64,000 nucleotides of DNA from Enterococcus pingfangensis (GTDB taxonomy: Bacteria; Bacillota; Bacilli; Lactobacillales; Enterococcaceae): the NCBI RefSeq assembly GCF_005405205.1, contig NZ_BJDP01000001.1, forward strand, positions 62,001-126,000, read 5' to 3'. Under the pieces are notes generated by a model, which saw nothing but the letters and a program-made list of their open reading frames with translations, was not told where the DNA came from and did not search any database. Each line of letters opens with the position of its first letter. The first letter of the stretch is position 1. The position numbers and the translations under genes were made by a program. This document shows positions 19,604 to 28,867 of this stretch, in pieces.

Positions 19604-20638
19604 ATGAATTTATCTATCAATCGTAAATTGATTCTAAATATTTTGTTGTTTGTAGTAATGATCGGTGTGATCATTTTTGTTATTCGCGATTCTTTGAGCG
19701 AAATTTTTACTGAGCTTGGCAGAACTTCGCTGCCAGTCCTTCTAGGTGTCACCGCGCTTGGATTGATCAGTCAAGTGATCGAAGGTTATAGCATTAAAAA
19801 TATCGCAAACGAATTTAACCAGAATTTTTCTGTTCGTGATGGTTTTTTTGCATCTGCCTATGCGACATTTTATCGCGTGATCACGTTTGGGACCGGTTCA
19901 ATCGTATCTGAGGTGATTTACTACCATAAAAAGAAGTTGCGGTTTTCAGAAGGAACAGGGACCAGCGCGTTAAGAATGATCACTTATAAGATCGCGTTGA
20001 TCGTTTGGGCACTATTTTTTTTAGTGCTGAAAAATGATGCGATCCAACAATATGTTGCTAATGGGACTTTGTTAGTGATCGCAGGAATAGCGGTAACTTT
20101 ACTGATCGTCTCAACTTTGCTGATTTTGAGTTTGAATATCAATGCGCAAGTGTTGTTAGTGATTTTTTGCAATCGCGTGATCAAACATCAAAAACTGCGA
20201 GATATCGTCGACCGCATCAATAATCAAGTCTATTCATTGCGTGCGGCGATCAAAGCATTTATTCGTGACCGAAAAGCGGTTGTCCGTGTATTTTGTTCGA
20301 ATATGGCAAAACTAGTTGTCTGGTATTCTTTGCCATTTTTTATTTTGGTCCAAGATCATCCGACTATCGACATTTGGCTAACGGTGGCACTGATCAGCTT
20401 CACCGTAATTCTTGGCGGTGTTTTACCGGCACCAGGCGGGATCGGCGGCTTTGAATTCGTTTACGTTTTGTTGTTCCGAAATGTCGTAGGCAAAGTCGAT
20501 GCAGTGTCTTCATTGCTCTTATATCGTTATGCGACCTATCTATTACCATTTCTGATCGGTATGATCTACGTATTATTTACTAAGCAACGTCAGATCAATC
20601 ATGAATTTAAAAAAGCAAAAAAAGAAGTTAACGACTAA
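19604..20638 (+). CDS. Lysylphosphatidylglycerol synthase TM-region / UPF0104 (YbhN-like) membrane protein
   Basis: 344 residues, with about eight hydrophobic helices. It resembles the flippase domain of MprF alone, without the aminoacyl transferase domain, as in the YbhN/AglD-type family; the conserved stretch LPAPGGIGGFEFVYVLLF near residues 265-290 is typical. A role in lipid flipping or envelope glycolipid handling is inferred. The gene ends in a terminator shared with the convergent oxidoreductase gene. Confidence 0.8.
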   Translation: MNLSINRKLILNILLFVVMIGVIIFVIRDSLSEIFTELGRTSLPVLLGVTALGLISQVIEGYSIKNIANEFNQNFSVRDGFFASAYATFYRVITFGTGSIVSEVIYYHKKKLRFSEGTGTSALRMITYKIALIVWALFFLVLKNDAIQQYVANGTLLVIAGIAVTLLIVSTLLILSLNINAQVLLVIFCNRVIKHQKLRDIVDRINNQVYSLRAAIKAFIRDRKAVVRVFCSNMAKLVVWYSLPFFILVQDHPTIDIWLTVALISFTVILGGVLPAPGGIGGFEFVYVLLFRNVVGKVDAVSSLLLYRYATYLLPFLIGMIYVLFTKQRQINHEFKKAKKEVND

Positions 20639-20657
20639 GATTCGTTAGCTTCTTTTC
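20621..20657. terminator. Bidirectional terminator
   Basis: Stem GAAGTTAACGA / TTCGTTAGCTTC flanked by an A run on the left and a T run on the right; it serves the two convergent genes, and the left arm is inside the last codons of the plus-strand gene. Confidence 0.75.
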
Positions 20658-20659
20658 GC

Positions 20660-21670
20660 TTAATAATGTATGACGAGTTTTCCAATCATTTGATTTTCTT
20701 CGACGATTTGGTGGGCTTGATAGAAAACTTCTGGTGAAAAACCGGGAATGATCTTCGTTAAGGTGCTTTGAATTTTTTTCTCTTGCAACAATCGAACGAG
20801 CAGTTCCAAGATTTTTCCTTGAGAAGCAACATTAAAATCATAATCCGTCTTAGCGAACATGTATTCCCAATCGAAACTGCCGGATTTATTTTTTAATTTC
20901 GCTAAATTCAGATCTTTGTTCGTTCCTACAATGGAGCCTAGGTGACCAAAGGGTTCAAGCAGGTCGCACATTTCTTCAAAATAGTGATCGGTCGAATGAA
21001 GGATCAAAATATTAGGGATCGATTGATATCCAAGCTTATTTAATTGCTTTGTCAAATTTTTGTGATGATCGATGACAAAATCAGCCCCCATTTTTTCCGA
21101 CCATTCTTTGCTTTCCTTGCGTGAGGCAGTGGTGATCACTGTCAGACCCGCCCATTTCGCTAGTTGAGTCGCAATTGAACCAACACCACCAGCACCATTG
21201 ACAATCAACAATGTTCCTTCATTTTGTTTTTCTCCAGCTGTTAATCCCATTTTTTCAAATAACATCTCGTATGCGGTAATAAAGGTCAACGGTAGAGCGG
21301 CGGCCTCATCAGTTGAGATCTCAGTTGGCAATAGCGCAACGATACGAGAATCGACGACTTGACTTTCGCTATAACTGCCGAATCTTTTAGTCGTGCCGGC
21401 AAAAAGAACACGATCACCGATTTCGATATTTTCAACGTGACTGCCTAGTTGGGTCACGATCCCCACGCTGTCAAAACCAAGAATATGCGGCTGAGGGATC
21501 CCTTTACCGCTTTGTCTTAATTTTGTATCGACCGGATTGATCGATACCACTAAATTTTTTACGGCAAGATCAAATTTATTCAGTTTAGGAAGCATCACTT
21601 CATAAGTTTCAAAATGATTTCCATCCGAAAGCGGAAACCCTTTTTCAAATCCAATTACACGTGAAATCAT
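20660..21670 (-). CDS. Zinc-type alcohol dehydrogenase / quinone oxidoreductase family protein
   Basis: About 336 residues of the medium-chain dehydrogenase superfamily. GroES-like N-terminal half (VVSINPVDTKLRQSGKG, ILGFDSVGIVTQLG) and an NAD(P)-binding Rossmann half with the motif VNGAGGVGSIATQLAKWAGL. The structural zinc cysteines and the catalytic His/Cys ligands are missing, which points to a zinc-independent quinone oxidoreductase (QOR/YogA-like) rather than an alcohol dehydrogenase. ATG at 21670 (MISRVIGFEKGFPL) fits the family N-terminus; a GTG four codons upstream is possible. Confidence 0.8.
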   Translation of the reverse strand: MISRVIGFEKGFPLSDGNHFETYEVMLPKLNKFDLAVKNLVVSINPVDTKLRQSGKGIPQPHILGFDSVGIVTQLGSHVENIEIGDRVLFAGTTKRFGSYSESQVVDSRIVALLPTEISTDEAAALPLTFITAYEMLFEKMGLTAGEKQNEGTLLIVNGAGGVGSIATQLAKWAGLTVITTASRKESKEWSEKMGADFVIDHHKNLTKQLNKLGYQSIPNILILHSTDHYFEEMCDLLEPFGHLGSIVGTNKDLNLAKLKNKSGSFDWEYMFAKTDYDFNVASQGKILELLVRLLQEKKIQSTLTKIIPGFSPEVFYQAHQIVEENQMIGKLVIHY

Positions 21671-21759
21671 TGAATCACTCACTTTCTAGTAATGAAAGAA
21701 TTGTAGCATTATTTTGATTTTCTTCATAATAATAAACGTTGCTTAGAACAAGTACATTG

Positions 21760-21776
21760 TTTGACCTTTGTTGACC
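21760..21776 (+). promoter_or_regulatory. CtsR operator at clpB promoter
   Basis: TTTGACC-TTTG-TTGACC matches the CtsR heat-shock operator (heptad direct repeats). It covers the clpB -35, so CtsR binding would block RNA polymerase and heat would relieve it. Confidence 0.85.
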
Positions 21777-21789
21777 AATGATATATACT
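21761..21789 (+). promoter_or_regulatory. Promoter of clpB
   Basis: TTGACC (21761) - 17 bases - TATACT (21784), overlapping the CtsR box. Confidence 0.85.
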
Positions 21790-21826
21790 TTTAAGTGTAA
21801 ATTATGAATCAGTCGGAGGTATGTTT

Positions 21827-24442
21827 ATGAATATCGAAAAAATGACGACGACTTTACAAGAAACGATCGCTGAAGCACAGCAGATCGCCGTAACAAGACA
21901 TCATCAAGAAATTGATATCGCGCACGTATGGAAAATTTTCTTACAGCCGAATCATTTTGGCCGCAACTTTTATACGGATGCTGGAATCGACGTCGAACGC
22001 TTTGAACAGGAAGTAGATAAGGCGCTAGATAATTATCCAACTGTTAGCGGAAACGTTCAATACGGTCAAAACTTGAGTCAGAATCTGTTTACGTTATTGA
22101 ATGAGGCAGATCGATTACGTGAAACTTTTAACGACGATTTCTTATCAACTGAGATCGTCATTTTAGCGTTGATGAAATTAAAAAATTATCCTTTGACGAA
22201 CTATTTGGTTCAACAAGGGTTGAATGAAAAAGAACTCCAAAAAAATATTGAAGACATGCGAGGAGGAGATCGAGTGACTTCGCAAAATCAAGAAGAAACT
22301 TATAAAGCTTTAGAAAAATATGGCGTTGATTTAGTTCAACAAGTAAAAAACGGCAAGCAAGATCCAATTATCGGCCGTGACGAAGAGATTCGTGACGTGA
22401 TCCGAATTCTTTCACGGAAGACTAAAAATAATCCAGTCTTGATCGGTGAACCGGGTGTTGGTAAAACAGCAATCGTGGAAGGCTTAGCACAACGGATCGT
22501 TCGTAAAGATGTTCCGGAAAATTTAAAAGACAAGACTGTTTTCTCTTTGGATATGGGTTCTTTGATCGCTGGCGCAAAGTTCCGCGGCGAGTTTGAGGAA
22601 CGCTTAAAGGCAGTTTTGAAAGAGGTTAAAAAATCAGACGGAAGAATTTTACTATTTATTGATGAGATCCACAATATCGTCGGAGCTGGAAAAACAGAAG
22701 GCAGTATGGATGCCGGCAATTTGCTGAAACCAATGCTGGCACGCGGCGAATTGCATTTGATCGGTGCCACGACACTGGATGAATACCGTCAATATATGGA
22801 AAAAGACAAAGCGCTAGAACGCCGTTTCCAAAAAGTACTCGTGAAAGAGCCAACCGTCGAAGACACGATCAGTATTTTGCGCGGCTTAAAGGAACGGTTT
22901 GAAATCCATCATGGTGTGAACATCCACGACAACGCGTTAGTTGCTGCGGCAACCTTATCCGATCGTTACATCACAGATCGGTTCTTGCCAGACAAAGCGA
23001 TTGATTTGATCGATGAAGCCAGCGCAAGTATCCGAGTAGAAATGAACTCGATGCCAACGGAACTTGATCAAACGACCCGCCGTTTGATGCAATTAGAAAT
23101 CGAAGAAGCAGCGCTGAAAAAAGAAAGTGACGATGCCAGCAAAAAACGGTTAGAAAATTTGCAAGAAGAATTGGCTGATTTGCGGGAAGAAACCCATGCG
23201 ATGAAATTGCAGTGGGAGACAGAAAAAGAGGAAGTAGCCGTTGTTTCTAATAAGCGGGCAGAAATCGACCAAGCGAAGCATGAGTTAGAAGATGCCGAAA
23301 ATAATTATGATTTGGAACGGGCTGCGGTACTTCGCCATGGAACCATTCCGAATTTAGAAAAAGAATTAGCTGAACTAGAGGAAAAAAATAAAAAGAGCGA
23401 CCTTAAAATGGTACAAGAATCGGTTACTGAAAACGAAATCGCTCAAGTTGTCGGTCGCTTGACGGGGATTCCAGTGACTAAGTTAGTCGCGGGCGAAAGG
23501 GAAAAACTATTGAGTTTGAACAGTACGTTGCATAAACGTGTAATTGGCCAAGATGAAGCCGTTGATGCTGTAAGCGATGCGGTGTTGCGTTCGCGTGCTG
23601 GTTTACAAGACCCTGCATGTCCATTAGGTTCCTTCTTATTCTTAGGACCGACCGGTGTCGGGAAAACTGAACTTGCAAAAGCCTTGGCGGAAAATTTATT
23701 CGATTCAGAAAATCATATGGTTCGGATCGATATGAGTGAGTACATGGAGAAACATTCAGTGTCGCGGCTAGTTGGAGCACCTCCAGGTTATGTCGGATAT
23801 GAAGAAGGCGGACAATTAACAGAAGCCGTTCGTCGGAATCCGTACACGATCATCTTACTTGATGAAATTGAAAAAGCCCATCCAGATGTTTTCAATATTT
23901 TATTGCAAGTCTTAGATGATGGCCGTTTGACTGATTCTAAAGGACGGTTAGTGGACTTCAAAAATACCGTTTTGATCATGACGAGCAACATTGGTTCACA
24001 AGTGCTCTTGAACGGTGTAACGGCTGACGGAAAAATTCCTGAAACAACAAAAGAACAAGTTTTTGAAATATTACGCGGGCATTTCAAGCCAGAATTTTTG
24101 AATCGAATCGATGACACGATCTTGTTTACACCATTAAGTCTGGATGATGTCAAAGGGATCGTCGAGAAAATCATTCAACATTTATCTCATCGCTTGGAAG
24201 AACAAGAAATTCAGTTGAACATTACTGAAGGTGCTAAAAGCTGGATCGCAGAAAAAGCTTATGAACCGCAATATGGCGCGCGCCCATTAAGACGATTTAT
24301 TACTCGAGAAGTCGAAACGCCTTTAGCAAAAGAGATCATCGCTGGGCGTGTGATGCCAAAGACGACCGTATCGATCGAATTATGGGATGATCAATTAATT
24401 TTTCAAAATCAATCAAATCCTGAAGAATCATCAGATAAATAA
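21827..24442 (+). CDS. clpB: ATP-dependent disaggregase ClpB
   Basis: About 871 residues. Hsp100 hexamer that extracts proteins from aggregates together with DnaK. Clp-N domain (1 to about 150), first AAA+ domain with Walker A GEPGVGKT near residue 207, coiled-coil middle domain about 400-520 (rich in Glu/Lys/Leu), second AAA+ domain with GPTGVGKT near 607, and the ClpB small C-terminal domain. The middle domain identifies ClpB rather than ClpC or ClpE. ATG 21827 has CGGAGGT seven bases upstream; ATG 21821 is too close to it. Regulated by CtsR as above. Confidence 0.96.
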   Translation: MNIEKMTTTLQETIAEAQQIAVTRHHQEIDIAHVWKIFLQPNHFGRNFYTDAGIDVERFEQEVDKALDNYPTVSGNVQYGQNLSQNLFTLLNEADRLRETFNDDFLSTEIVILALMKLKNYPLTNYLVQQGLNEKELQKNIEDMRGGDRVTSQNQEETYKALEKYGVDLVQQVKNGKQDPIIGRDEEIRDVIRILSRKTKNNPVLIGEPGVGKTAIVEGLAQRIVRKDVPENLKDKTVFSLDMGSLIAGAKFRGEFEERLKAVLKEVKKSDGRILLFIDEIHNIVGAGKTEGSMDAGNLLKPMLARGELHLIGATTLDEYRQYMEKDKALERRFQKVLVKEPTVEDTISILRGLKERFEIHHGVNIHDNALVAAATLSDRYITDRFLPDKAIDLIDEASASIRVEMNSMPTELDQTTRRLMQLEIEEAALKKESDDASKKRLENLQEELADLREETHAMKLQWETEKEEVAVVSNKRAEIDQAKHELEDAENNYDLERAAVLRHGTIPNLEKELAELEEKNKKSDLKMVQESVTENEIAQVVGRLTGIPVTKLVAGEREKLLSLNSTLHKRVIGQDEAVDAVSDAVLRSRAGLQDPACPLGSFLFLGPTGVGKTELAKALAENLFDSENHMVRIDMSEYMEKHSVSRLVGAPPGYVGYEEGGQLTEAVRRNPYTIILLDEIEKAHPDVFNILLQVLDDGRLTDSKGRLVDFKNTVLIMTSNIGSQVLLNGVTADGKIPETTKEQVFEILRGHFKPEFLNRIDDTILFTPLSLDDVKGIVEKIIQHLSHRLEEQEIQLNITEGAKSWIAEKAYEPQYGARPLRRFITREVETPLAKEIIAGRVMPKTTVSIELWDDQLIFQNQSNPEESSDK

Positions 24443-24447
24443 GCAGA

Positions 24448-24496
24448 AAAAAGTCGGAACAAAGGCAAATCTTTTTGCTACTTGATCCGACTTTTT
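24448..24496 (+). terminator. Intrinsic terminator after clpB
   Basis: AAAAAGTCGGA / TCCGACTTTTT stem with an AT-rich inner loop containing a second small hairpin. Confidence 0.85.
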
Positions 24497-24609
24497 AAAG
24501 TTATTTCGGCTCTTTTGAAAAATCAAGGATTTTTGAATAGCAACAAATTAACTTTTTTATTACACATGTTACGATGCCGTGACAAATTAGTGAATTTAGA
24601 GGATATGAA

Positions 24610-24638
24610 TTGTTTGTTGATGATTCTTAGATTATACT
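24610..24638 (+). promoter_or_regulatory. Promoter of the LysM glucosaminidase gene
   Basis: TTGTTT (24610) - 17 bases - TATACT (24633), 52 bases before the ATG. Confidence 0.7.
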
Positions 24639-24690
24639 TTTAAAAGAAATTAAAATGAAGAGCTCTGTAAAGGTTTCTTGGAGGTATATG

Positions 24691-25554
24691 ATGAATCAAT
24701 TTAAAACCCGTACCGAAAAATATAATTATATAAGAATGCAGCAAAAAGCGAAAAAACTGAAAGTTGCGAAGAAAACAGTTCCTTTATTAGGGACAGCAAT
24801 GATCCTTTCACCGGCTGTTTTAAGCATGAACACAGTTGAAGTAAGTGCGGCCGAAACAGGACAAGTACAAAATCAATCTGCGTTTATCGAGCAATTAGGT
24901 GCTTCGGCAATGCAAGTTTCATCAGCTAATGATCTCTATGCCTCAATTATGGTTGCTCAAGCGTTAGTTGAAACAGGTTTTGGATCTTCTCAATTATCAG
25001 CGGCGCCTTACTATAATTTGTTTGGTGTAAAAGAATACGGCGGCGGAGCATCGGTGACGATGGGCACGCAAGAGTATTTGAACGGACAGTGGGTAACGAT
25101 GGATGAACCATTTGCTGTATATAACAGTTATGGCGAATCTTTTCAAGCACACGCGAGTTTGTTAGCTAGTTCGTATTACGCTGGCGCACGTAAAAGTCAT
25201 ACCAATAGCTATCAAGATGCAGCTGTTTACTTGACTGGTCGGTATGCAACGGATCCAGGATATGCGGGTAAGTTGATTTCTTTGATCCAATCGTATAATT
25301 TAACGCGTTTTGATACGCCAGGAGCCGGAACGGCTGTTCAAACAACGGCGCAAAGTACAGAACAAACAACACAAGCGGCTCAAACGACACAAACGACTGC
25401 TGCATCAGCAAGCGGTCAAACATACACAGTTCAGTCAGGTGATTCGATCTGGGGGATCGCTGAGAAATTTGGCATCAGTGTGGATCAACTATTAGCAGAT
25501 AATGGCTGGAGTACTGAAACGATGATCATGCCGGGCGATACGATCACAATTTGA
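24691..25554 (+). CDS. Secreted LysM-containing N-acetylglucosaminidase (autolysin-like)
   Basis: 287 residues. A long positively charged N-region (KTRTEKYNYIRMQQKAKKLK) leads to a hydrophobic signal segment and an AXA-like cleavage site (EVSAAETG). The GH73 glucosaminidase domain follows (QSAFIEQLGASAMQVSSANDLYAS... through YATDPGYAGKLISLIQSYNL), with the catalytic Glu expected in AQALVETGFG. A Thr/Gln-rich linker (TTAQSTEQTTQAAQTTQTT) leads to one C-terminal LysM domain (YTVQSGDSIWGIAEKFGISVDQLL). It would bind and cut peptidoglycan outside the cell, in cell separation or wall turnover. Start ATG 24691 is six bases after GGAGG; earlier in-frame ATGs are weaker. Confidence 0.9.
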   Translation: MNQFKTRTEKYNYIRMQQKAKKLKVAKKTVPLLGTAMILSPAVLSMNTVEVSAAETGQVQNQSAFIEQLGASAMQVSSANDLYASIMVAQALVETGFGSSQLSAAPYYNLFGVKEYGGGASVTMGTQEYLNGQWVTMDEPFAVYNSYGESFQAHASLLASSYYAGARKSHTNSYQDAAVYLTGRYATDPGYAGKLISLIQSYNLTRFDTPGAGTAVQTTAQSTEQTTQAAQTTQTTAASASGQTYTVQSGDSIWGIAEKFGISVDQLLADNGWSTETMIMPGDTITI

Positions 25555-25561
25555 TTTTTCT

Positions 25562-25594
25562 AAAGATGGAGCATTTTTTGCTTCATCTTTTTTT
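25562..25594 (+). terminator. Intrinsic terminator after glucosaminidase gene
   Basis: AAAGATGgAGC / GCTtCATCTTT stem followed by T run. Confidence 0.85.
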
Positions 25595-25728
25595 GCGCCT
25601 ATTTATTATCGTCGGTTTAAACCCTGCCGAGCAAGGATCAAAGAAAGCTTTTAAAAGTCGAAATCCTCGCATCTTCTCTCATTATTCGTTAATATATTTG
25701 TAGAAGATAAGGAATGGAGCGAAGAAAC

Positions 25729-26658
25729 ATGACAAAAATTTATGACTCAATTTTGGATACAATCGGTGAAACGCCAATTGTTAAACTCGACAACATGACA
25801 ACAGATAATATGGCGCAGATTTTTGTTAAGTTAGAATCATTTAATCCTGGCGGCAGCGTGAAAGATCGAATCGCACTGCGAATGATCGAGGATGCGGAAA
25901 AAGATGGCAAATTGAAAGCTGGAATGCCGATCATTGAGCCAACTTCTGGAAATACTGGTATCGGACTAGCAATGGTTGGTGCTGCAAAAGGTTATGCTGT
26001 AACGTTAGTAATGCCGGATACAATGAGTGTCGAACGCCGTAAGTTGATGCAAGCCTATGGTGCTGAATTAGTTTTAACGCCCGGTGCTGAAGGGATGAAA
26101 GGCGCGATTGCAAAGGCAAAAGAATTAGCAGAAGAAAAAAATGGTTTTATCCCAGCGCAGTTTGATAATCCATCAAATCCAAAAGTTCATGAAGAAACGA
26201 CCGCTAGAGAGATCGTTGATGTTTTTGAGACCCATGGCTTAGATGCTTTCGTTGCCGGTGTCGGTACAGGCGGAACGATTACAGGTGTAGGAAATGAATT
26301 AAAACGCATGTATAAAGAGATCAAAATTTACGCGGTTGAACCTGTGGAATCAGCTGTTTTAGAAGGTGGTCAACCAGGTCCGCATAAAATTCAAGGGATT
26401 GGCGCAGGATTTATTCCAAGTGTATTGGATACGAAGGTCTATGATGAAGTTTTAGCTGTAAAAGGTGACGATGCAATCGAGACTGCGCGTGAAATCGCGA
26501 GAAAAGAGGGAATCTTGGTAGGCGTTTCGTCCGGTGCGGCACTGTTTGCTGCAATAGAAGTAGCGAAGAAAATGAATCCTGATCAAAAGGTCTTAGTTTT
26601 ATTGCCAGATAATGGCGAACGCTATTTATCGACTGAATTGTTTCAATTTAATCAATAA
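25729..26658 (+). CDS. cysK: Cysteine synthase A (O-acetylserine sulfhydrylase)
   Basis: 309 residues, fold type II PLP enzyme that makes cysteine from O-acetylserine and sulfide. The PLP lysine is in [14 protein letters not shown], the phosphate-binding loop is [10 protein letters not shown], and TSGNTG is the substrate loop. Start ATG 25729 ([16 protein letters not shown]) fits the family; an upstream in-frame ATG at 25714 is less likely. No transcription partner such as cysE is adjacent. No riboswitch or T-box is recognisable in its 130-base leader. Confidence 0.95.
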   Translation: MTKIYDSILDTIGETPIVKLDNMTTDNMAQIFVKLESFNPGGSVKDRIALRMIEDAEKDGKLKAGMPIIEPTSGNTGIGLAMVGAAKGYAVTLVMPDTMSVERRKLMQAYGAELVLTPGAEGMKGAIAKAKELAEEKNGFIPAQFDNPSNPKVHEETTAREIVDVFETHGLDAFVAGVGTGGTITGVGNELKRMYKEIKIYAVEPVESAVLEGGQPGPHKIQGIGAGFIPSVLDTKVYDEVLAVKGDDAIETAREIARKEGILVGVSSGAALFAAIEVAKKMNPDQKVLVLLPDNGERYLSTELFQFNQ

Positions 26659-26707
26659 TTTTATGAAAATTATTAATTTTTGATTCTAAACTAGTATTTC
26701 CCCTCAG

Positions 26708-26720
26708 ATAATAGTATTAT
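26708..26720 (+). promoter_or_regulatory. Candidate Per/Fur-box-like palindrome ahead of perR
   Basis: ATAATAGTATTAT is a perfect 6-1-6 inverted repeat about 32 bases before the perR ATG. Its composition is like Fur/Per boxes, though it does not match the Per box consensus base by base. Autoregulation is inferred. Confidence 0.35.
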
Positions 26721-26751
26721 TTAACTGAGAATACGAATAGGAGGGGCTTAT

Positions 26752-27201
26752 ATGGTAAATGAGGCAGTTGATCAAGCAGTTAAAGGATTAAAAGCCAGCG
26801 GAGTCAGAATTACACCGCAACGTTATGCCATTTTAGAGTATCTGATCCAATATCGTAGTCATCCAACAGCCGATGAGATTTTTCGCTCCCTTGAAAGTCG
26901 CTTCCAAAACATGAGTGTGGCTACAGTGTACAATAACTTGAGAAAATTTGTTGAAATCGGAATCGTCCAAGAAATGAACTATGGCGATGCGGCAAGCCGC
27001 TTTGATTATACTAACAAACAACATTATCATGCGATTTGTACAGAGTGTGGGAAAATCGTTGACTTTTTCTATCCTGGATTAGAAGATGTTGAGATGGCAT
27101 CGAGCAAGCTAACCGGTTATCAAGTCAGCAAACACCGTTTGGAAGTTTATGGTCTATGTCCAGAATGCCAAAAGAAAGCTGAAGATGGCGCGACTGCTTA
27201 G
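26752..27201 (+). CDS. perR: Peroxide-responsive Fur-family repressor PerR
   Basis: 149 residues. The regulatory metal ligands His37, Asp85, His91, His93 and Asp104 occur at exactly the Bacillus PerR positions, and the structural zinc site is formed by CTEC (96/99) and CPEC (near 136/139). Asp104 rather than Glu argues for PerR and not Fur. It would repress oxidative-stress and iron-storage genes until peroxide oxidises the His ligands. AGGAGGGG precedes the ATG. A strong terminator follows. Confidence 0.93.
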   Translation: MVNEAVDQAVKGLKASGVRITPQRYAILEYLIQYRSHPTADEIFRSLESRFQNMSVATVYNNLRKFVEIGIVQEMNYGDAASRFDYTNKQHYHAICTECGKIVDFFYPGLEDVEMASSKLTGYQVSKHRLEVYGLCPECQKKAEDGATA

Positions 27202-27227
27202 TCGGGATCAGTCAAAAAAATATTTTT

Positions 27228-27267
27228 ATAGCCTACGGATCATTAATGATCCGTAGGTTATTTTTTT
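27228..27267. terminator. Strong, symmetric terminator after perR
   Basis: AACC-like near-perfect palindrome (GCCTACGGATCATT / AATGATCCGTAGGT) flanked by A/T-rich runs on both sides; could work in both directions. Confidence 0.85.
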
Positions 27268-27496
27268 GATTAAATCAATCATTTACTTTAGTTTGACAAG
27301 TCTGATTTTTTATCCAGTTCAAAAAGTTTATTTTTTGAAATACGGCTATTAGATTCAATAGTCCTTAATTTTATTTGGTTGAAAGAAGTTTAAGGGGGTT
27401 CGATCAAGTACCGCTAAATAGTACTGCGGCAATTTATTTTAATGAAGAAGAGAGAAATCAAATAATTTCACAAATTAGAACAATCACATAAAAAAC

Positions 27497-27510
27497 TGAT
27501 AACGTTTACT
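27497..27510 (+). promoter_or_regulatory. CcpA cre-like site upstream of ald
   Basis: TGATAACGTTTACT matches the cre consensus TGWAANCGNTNWCA at about 12 of 14 positions. It is 165 bases upstream of the promoter, so repression would need looping or a second promoter. Confidence 0.45.
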
Positions 27511-27574
27511 AATTTATTTATTAAAAAAACTATTTAAAGAGAACGATGGATGATAAAATGATAAAACTTTTATT

Positions 27575-27588
27575 TGCAAACGTTGTTG
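27575..27588 (+). promoter_or_regulatory. Second cre-like site upstream of ald
   Basis: TGCAAACGTTGTTG has the cre core AAACGTT but poorer ends; it lies about 90 bases upstream of the promoter. Confidence 0.35.
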
Positions 27589-27674
27589 TATAAGTTTTTT
27601 AAGCTTTTTTATTTTAATTAAATGAGTAAAGATTTAAGATTAATGAGATATTAATAACACTTAGCAACCGATTG

Positions 27675-27702
27675 TTGTTTCAATAAATCATTGTGATATA
27701 GT
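27675..27702 (+). promoter_or_regulatory. Promoter of ald-tdcB
   Basis: TTGTTT - 16 bases - TATAGT, with an extended -10 TG (TGATATAGT), 55 bases before the ATG. Confidence 0.7.
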
Positions 27703-27757
27703 AAACATGTTCAGAAGTTGAAGAACTTCGATAATAATTCTATAGGAGTGATTTACT

Positions 27758-28867
27758 GTGAAAATTGGCGTAATTAAAGATCCAAAACAAGGTGAGGCAC
27801 GCGTAGGCATGACCCCTGAAAATGTTAAAATTTTAGTCGAAGCCGGAAATGAAGTACTAGTTGATGACCATGCTGGTGCAGGTTCAGGCTTCACCAATGA
27901 ACAATACATCGAAGCTGGCGGTAAAATCGTGGACACTGATACAGCGTGGACTGCTGATTTAATCGTTAAAGTTAAAGAACCAATGGAAAGTGAATATCAC
28001 TACTTCAAAAAAGGCCAAATCATCTGGGGCTTCTTGCACTTAGCTGCAAATAAAGCTTGCGTTGAAAAAATGATGGAAGTTGGCGTAACAGCTTTATCTG
28101 GCGAAAATATTTCAATCAATGGCGTTTTAGAATTATTGAAACCAATGAGTGCTATCGCTGGACGTCGTGCAGTTAATTTAGGTCAATATTATTTAGAAAA
28201 ACAACATGGCGGCGAAGGAATCTTACTTCCTGGGATCGACGGTGTCGAAGCTGGAACTATCGTTATTTTAGGCGGCGGTAATGCGGCTGAAAATGCAGCA
28301 GACATGGCTGTTGGTATTGGCTGTCACGTAATCATTCTTGAAGTGAACGAAAAACGGATCAAACAATTAGAAGATCGTTACAAAGATCATAATGTTGATG
28401 TAATTGTTTCGAACACTGAAAACTTAGAAGCAAAAATCAAAGAAGCAGACGTCTTTATCTCAACAATTTTGATTCCAGGGGCTAAGCCACCAAAATTAGT
28501 AAAAGAATATATGGTTGAATCCATGAAACCAGGTTCTGTAATCGTTGATATCGCAATCGACCAAGGTGGTACAGTTGAAACGATTGACAAACCAACAAAC
28601 CATGCAGATCCAGTATTCACTAAACACGGTGTGATCCATTACGCGGTTCCTAATATGCCAGGTGCTACACCAAGAACAGCAACAATCGCTCTAGCAAAAG
28701 GAAATATCTCATTCCTTAAAGATGTTAGTGTGAAAGGGTTAGACGTAGCGTTAAAAGCTGACGAATCATTATTGTCAGGTTTAAGCATTTACAATGGTAA
28801 AGTAGTTTCTAAAGCATTAGCAGATTCAATCGATGTTCCTTATACTGGAGTAGGAGATGTTTTGTAA
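27758..28867 (+). CDS. ald: Alanine dehydrogenase
   Basis: 369 residues. NAD-dependent, reversible oxidative deamination of L-alanine to pyruvate and ammonia. The N-terminal substrate domain begins MKIGVIKDPKQGEARVGMTP; the Rossmann motif is IVILGGGNAAENAADMAVGIG near residue 170. The usual glycine pattern GxGxxG reads GGGNAAE here, a common variation in this family. Its stop overlaps the threonine dehydratase start by one base, so alanine and threonine/serine deamination are made together, a catabolic pair feeding pyruvate and 2-oxobutyrate. GGAGTG is the ribosome site. Confidence 0.92.
   Translation: MKIGVIKDPKQGEARVGMTPENVKILVEAGNEVLVDDHAGAGSGFTNEQYIEAGGKIVDTDTAWTADLIVKVKEPMESEYHYFKKGQIIWGFLHLAANKACVEKMMEVGVTALSGENISINGVLELLKPMSAIAGRRAVNLGQYYLEKQHGGEGILLPGIDGVEAGTIVILGGGNAAENAADMAVGIGCHVIILEVNEKRIKQLEDRYKDHNVDVIVSNTENLEAKIKEADVFISTILIPGAKPPKLVKEYMVESMKPGSVIVDIAIDQGGTVETIDKPTNHADPVFTKHGVIHYAVPNMPGATPRTATIALAKGNISFLKDVSVKGLDVALKADESLLSGLSIYNGKVVSKALADSIDVPYTGVGDVL

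Larger units (their letters stand above)
27270..27757 (+). other. Long AT-rich leader ahead of ald-tdcB
   Basis: A 490-base stretch with no clear gene. It holds a possible 38-codon ORF (27375-27491), two cre-like sites (27497-27510 and 27575-27588) and the ald promoter (27675-27702). No riboswitch consensus recognised. Confidence 0.6.
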
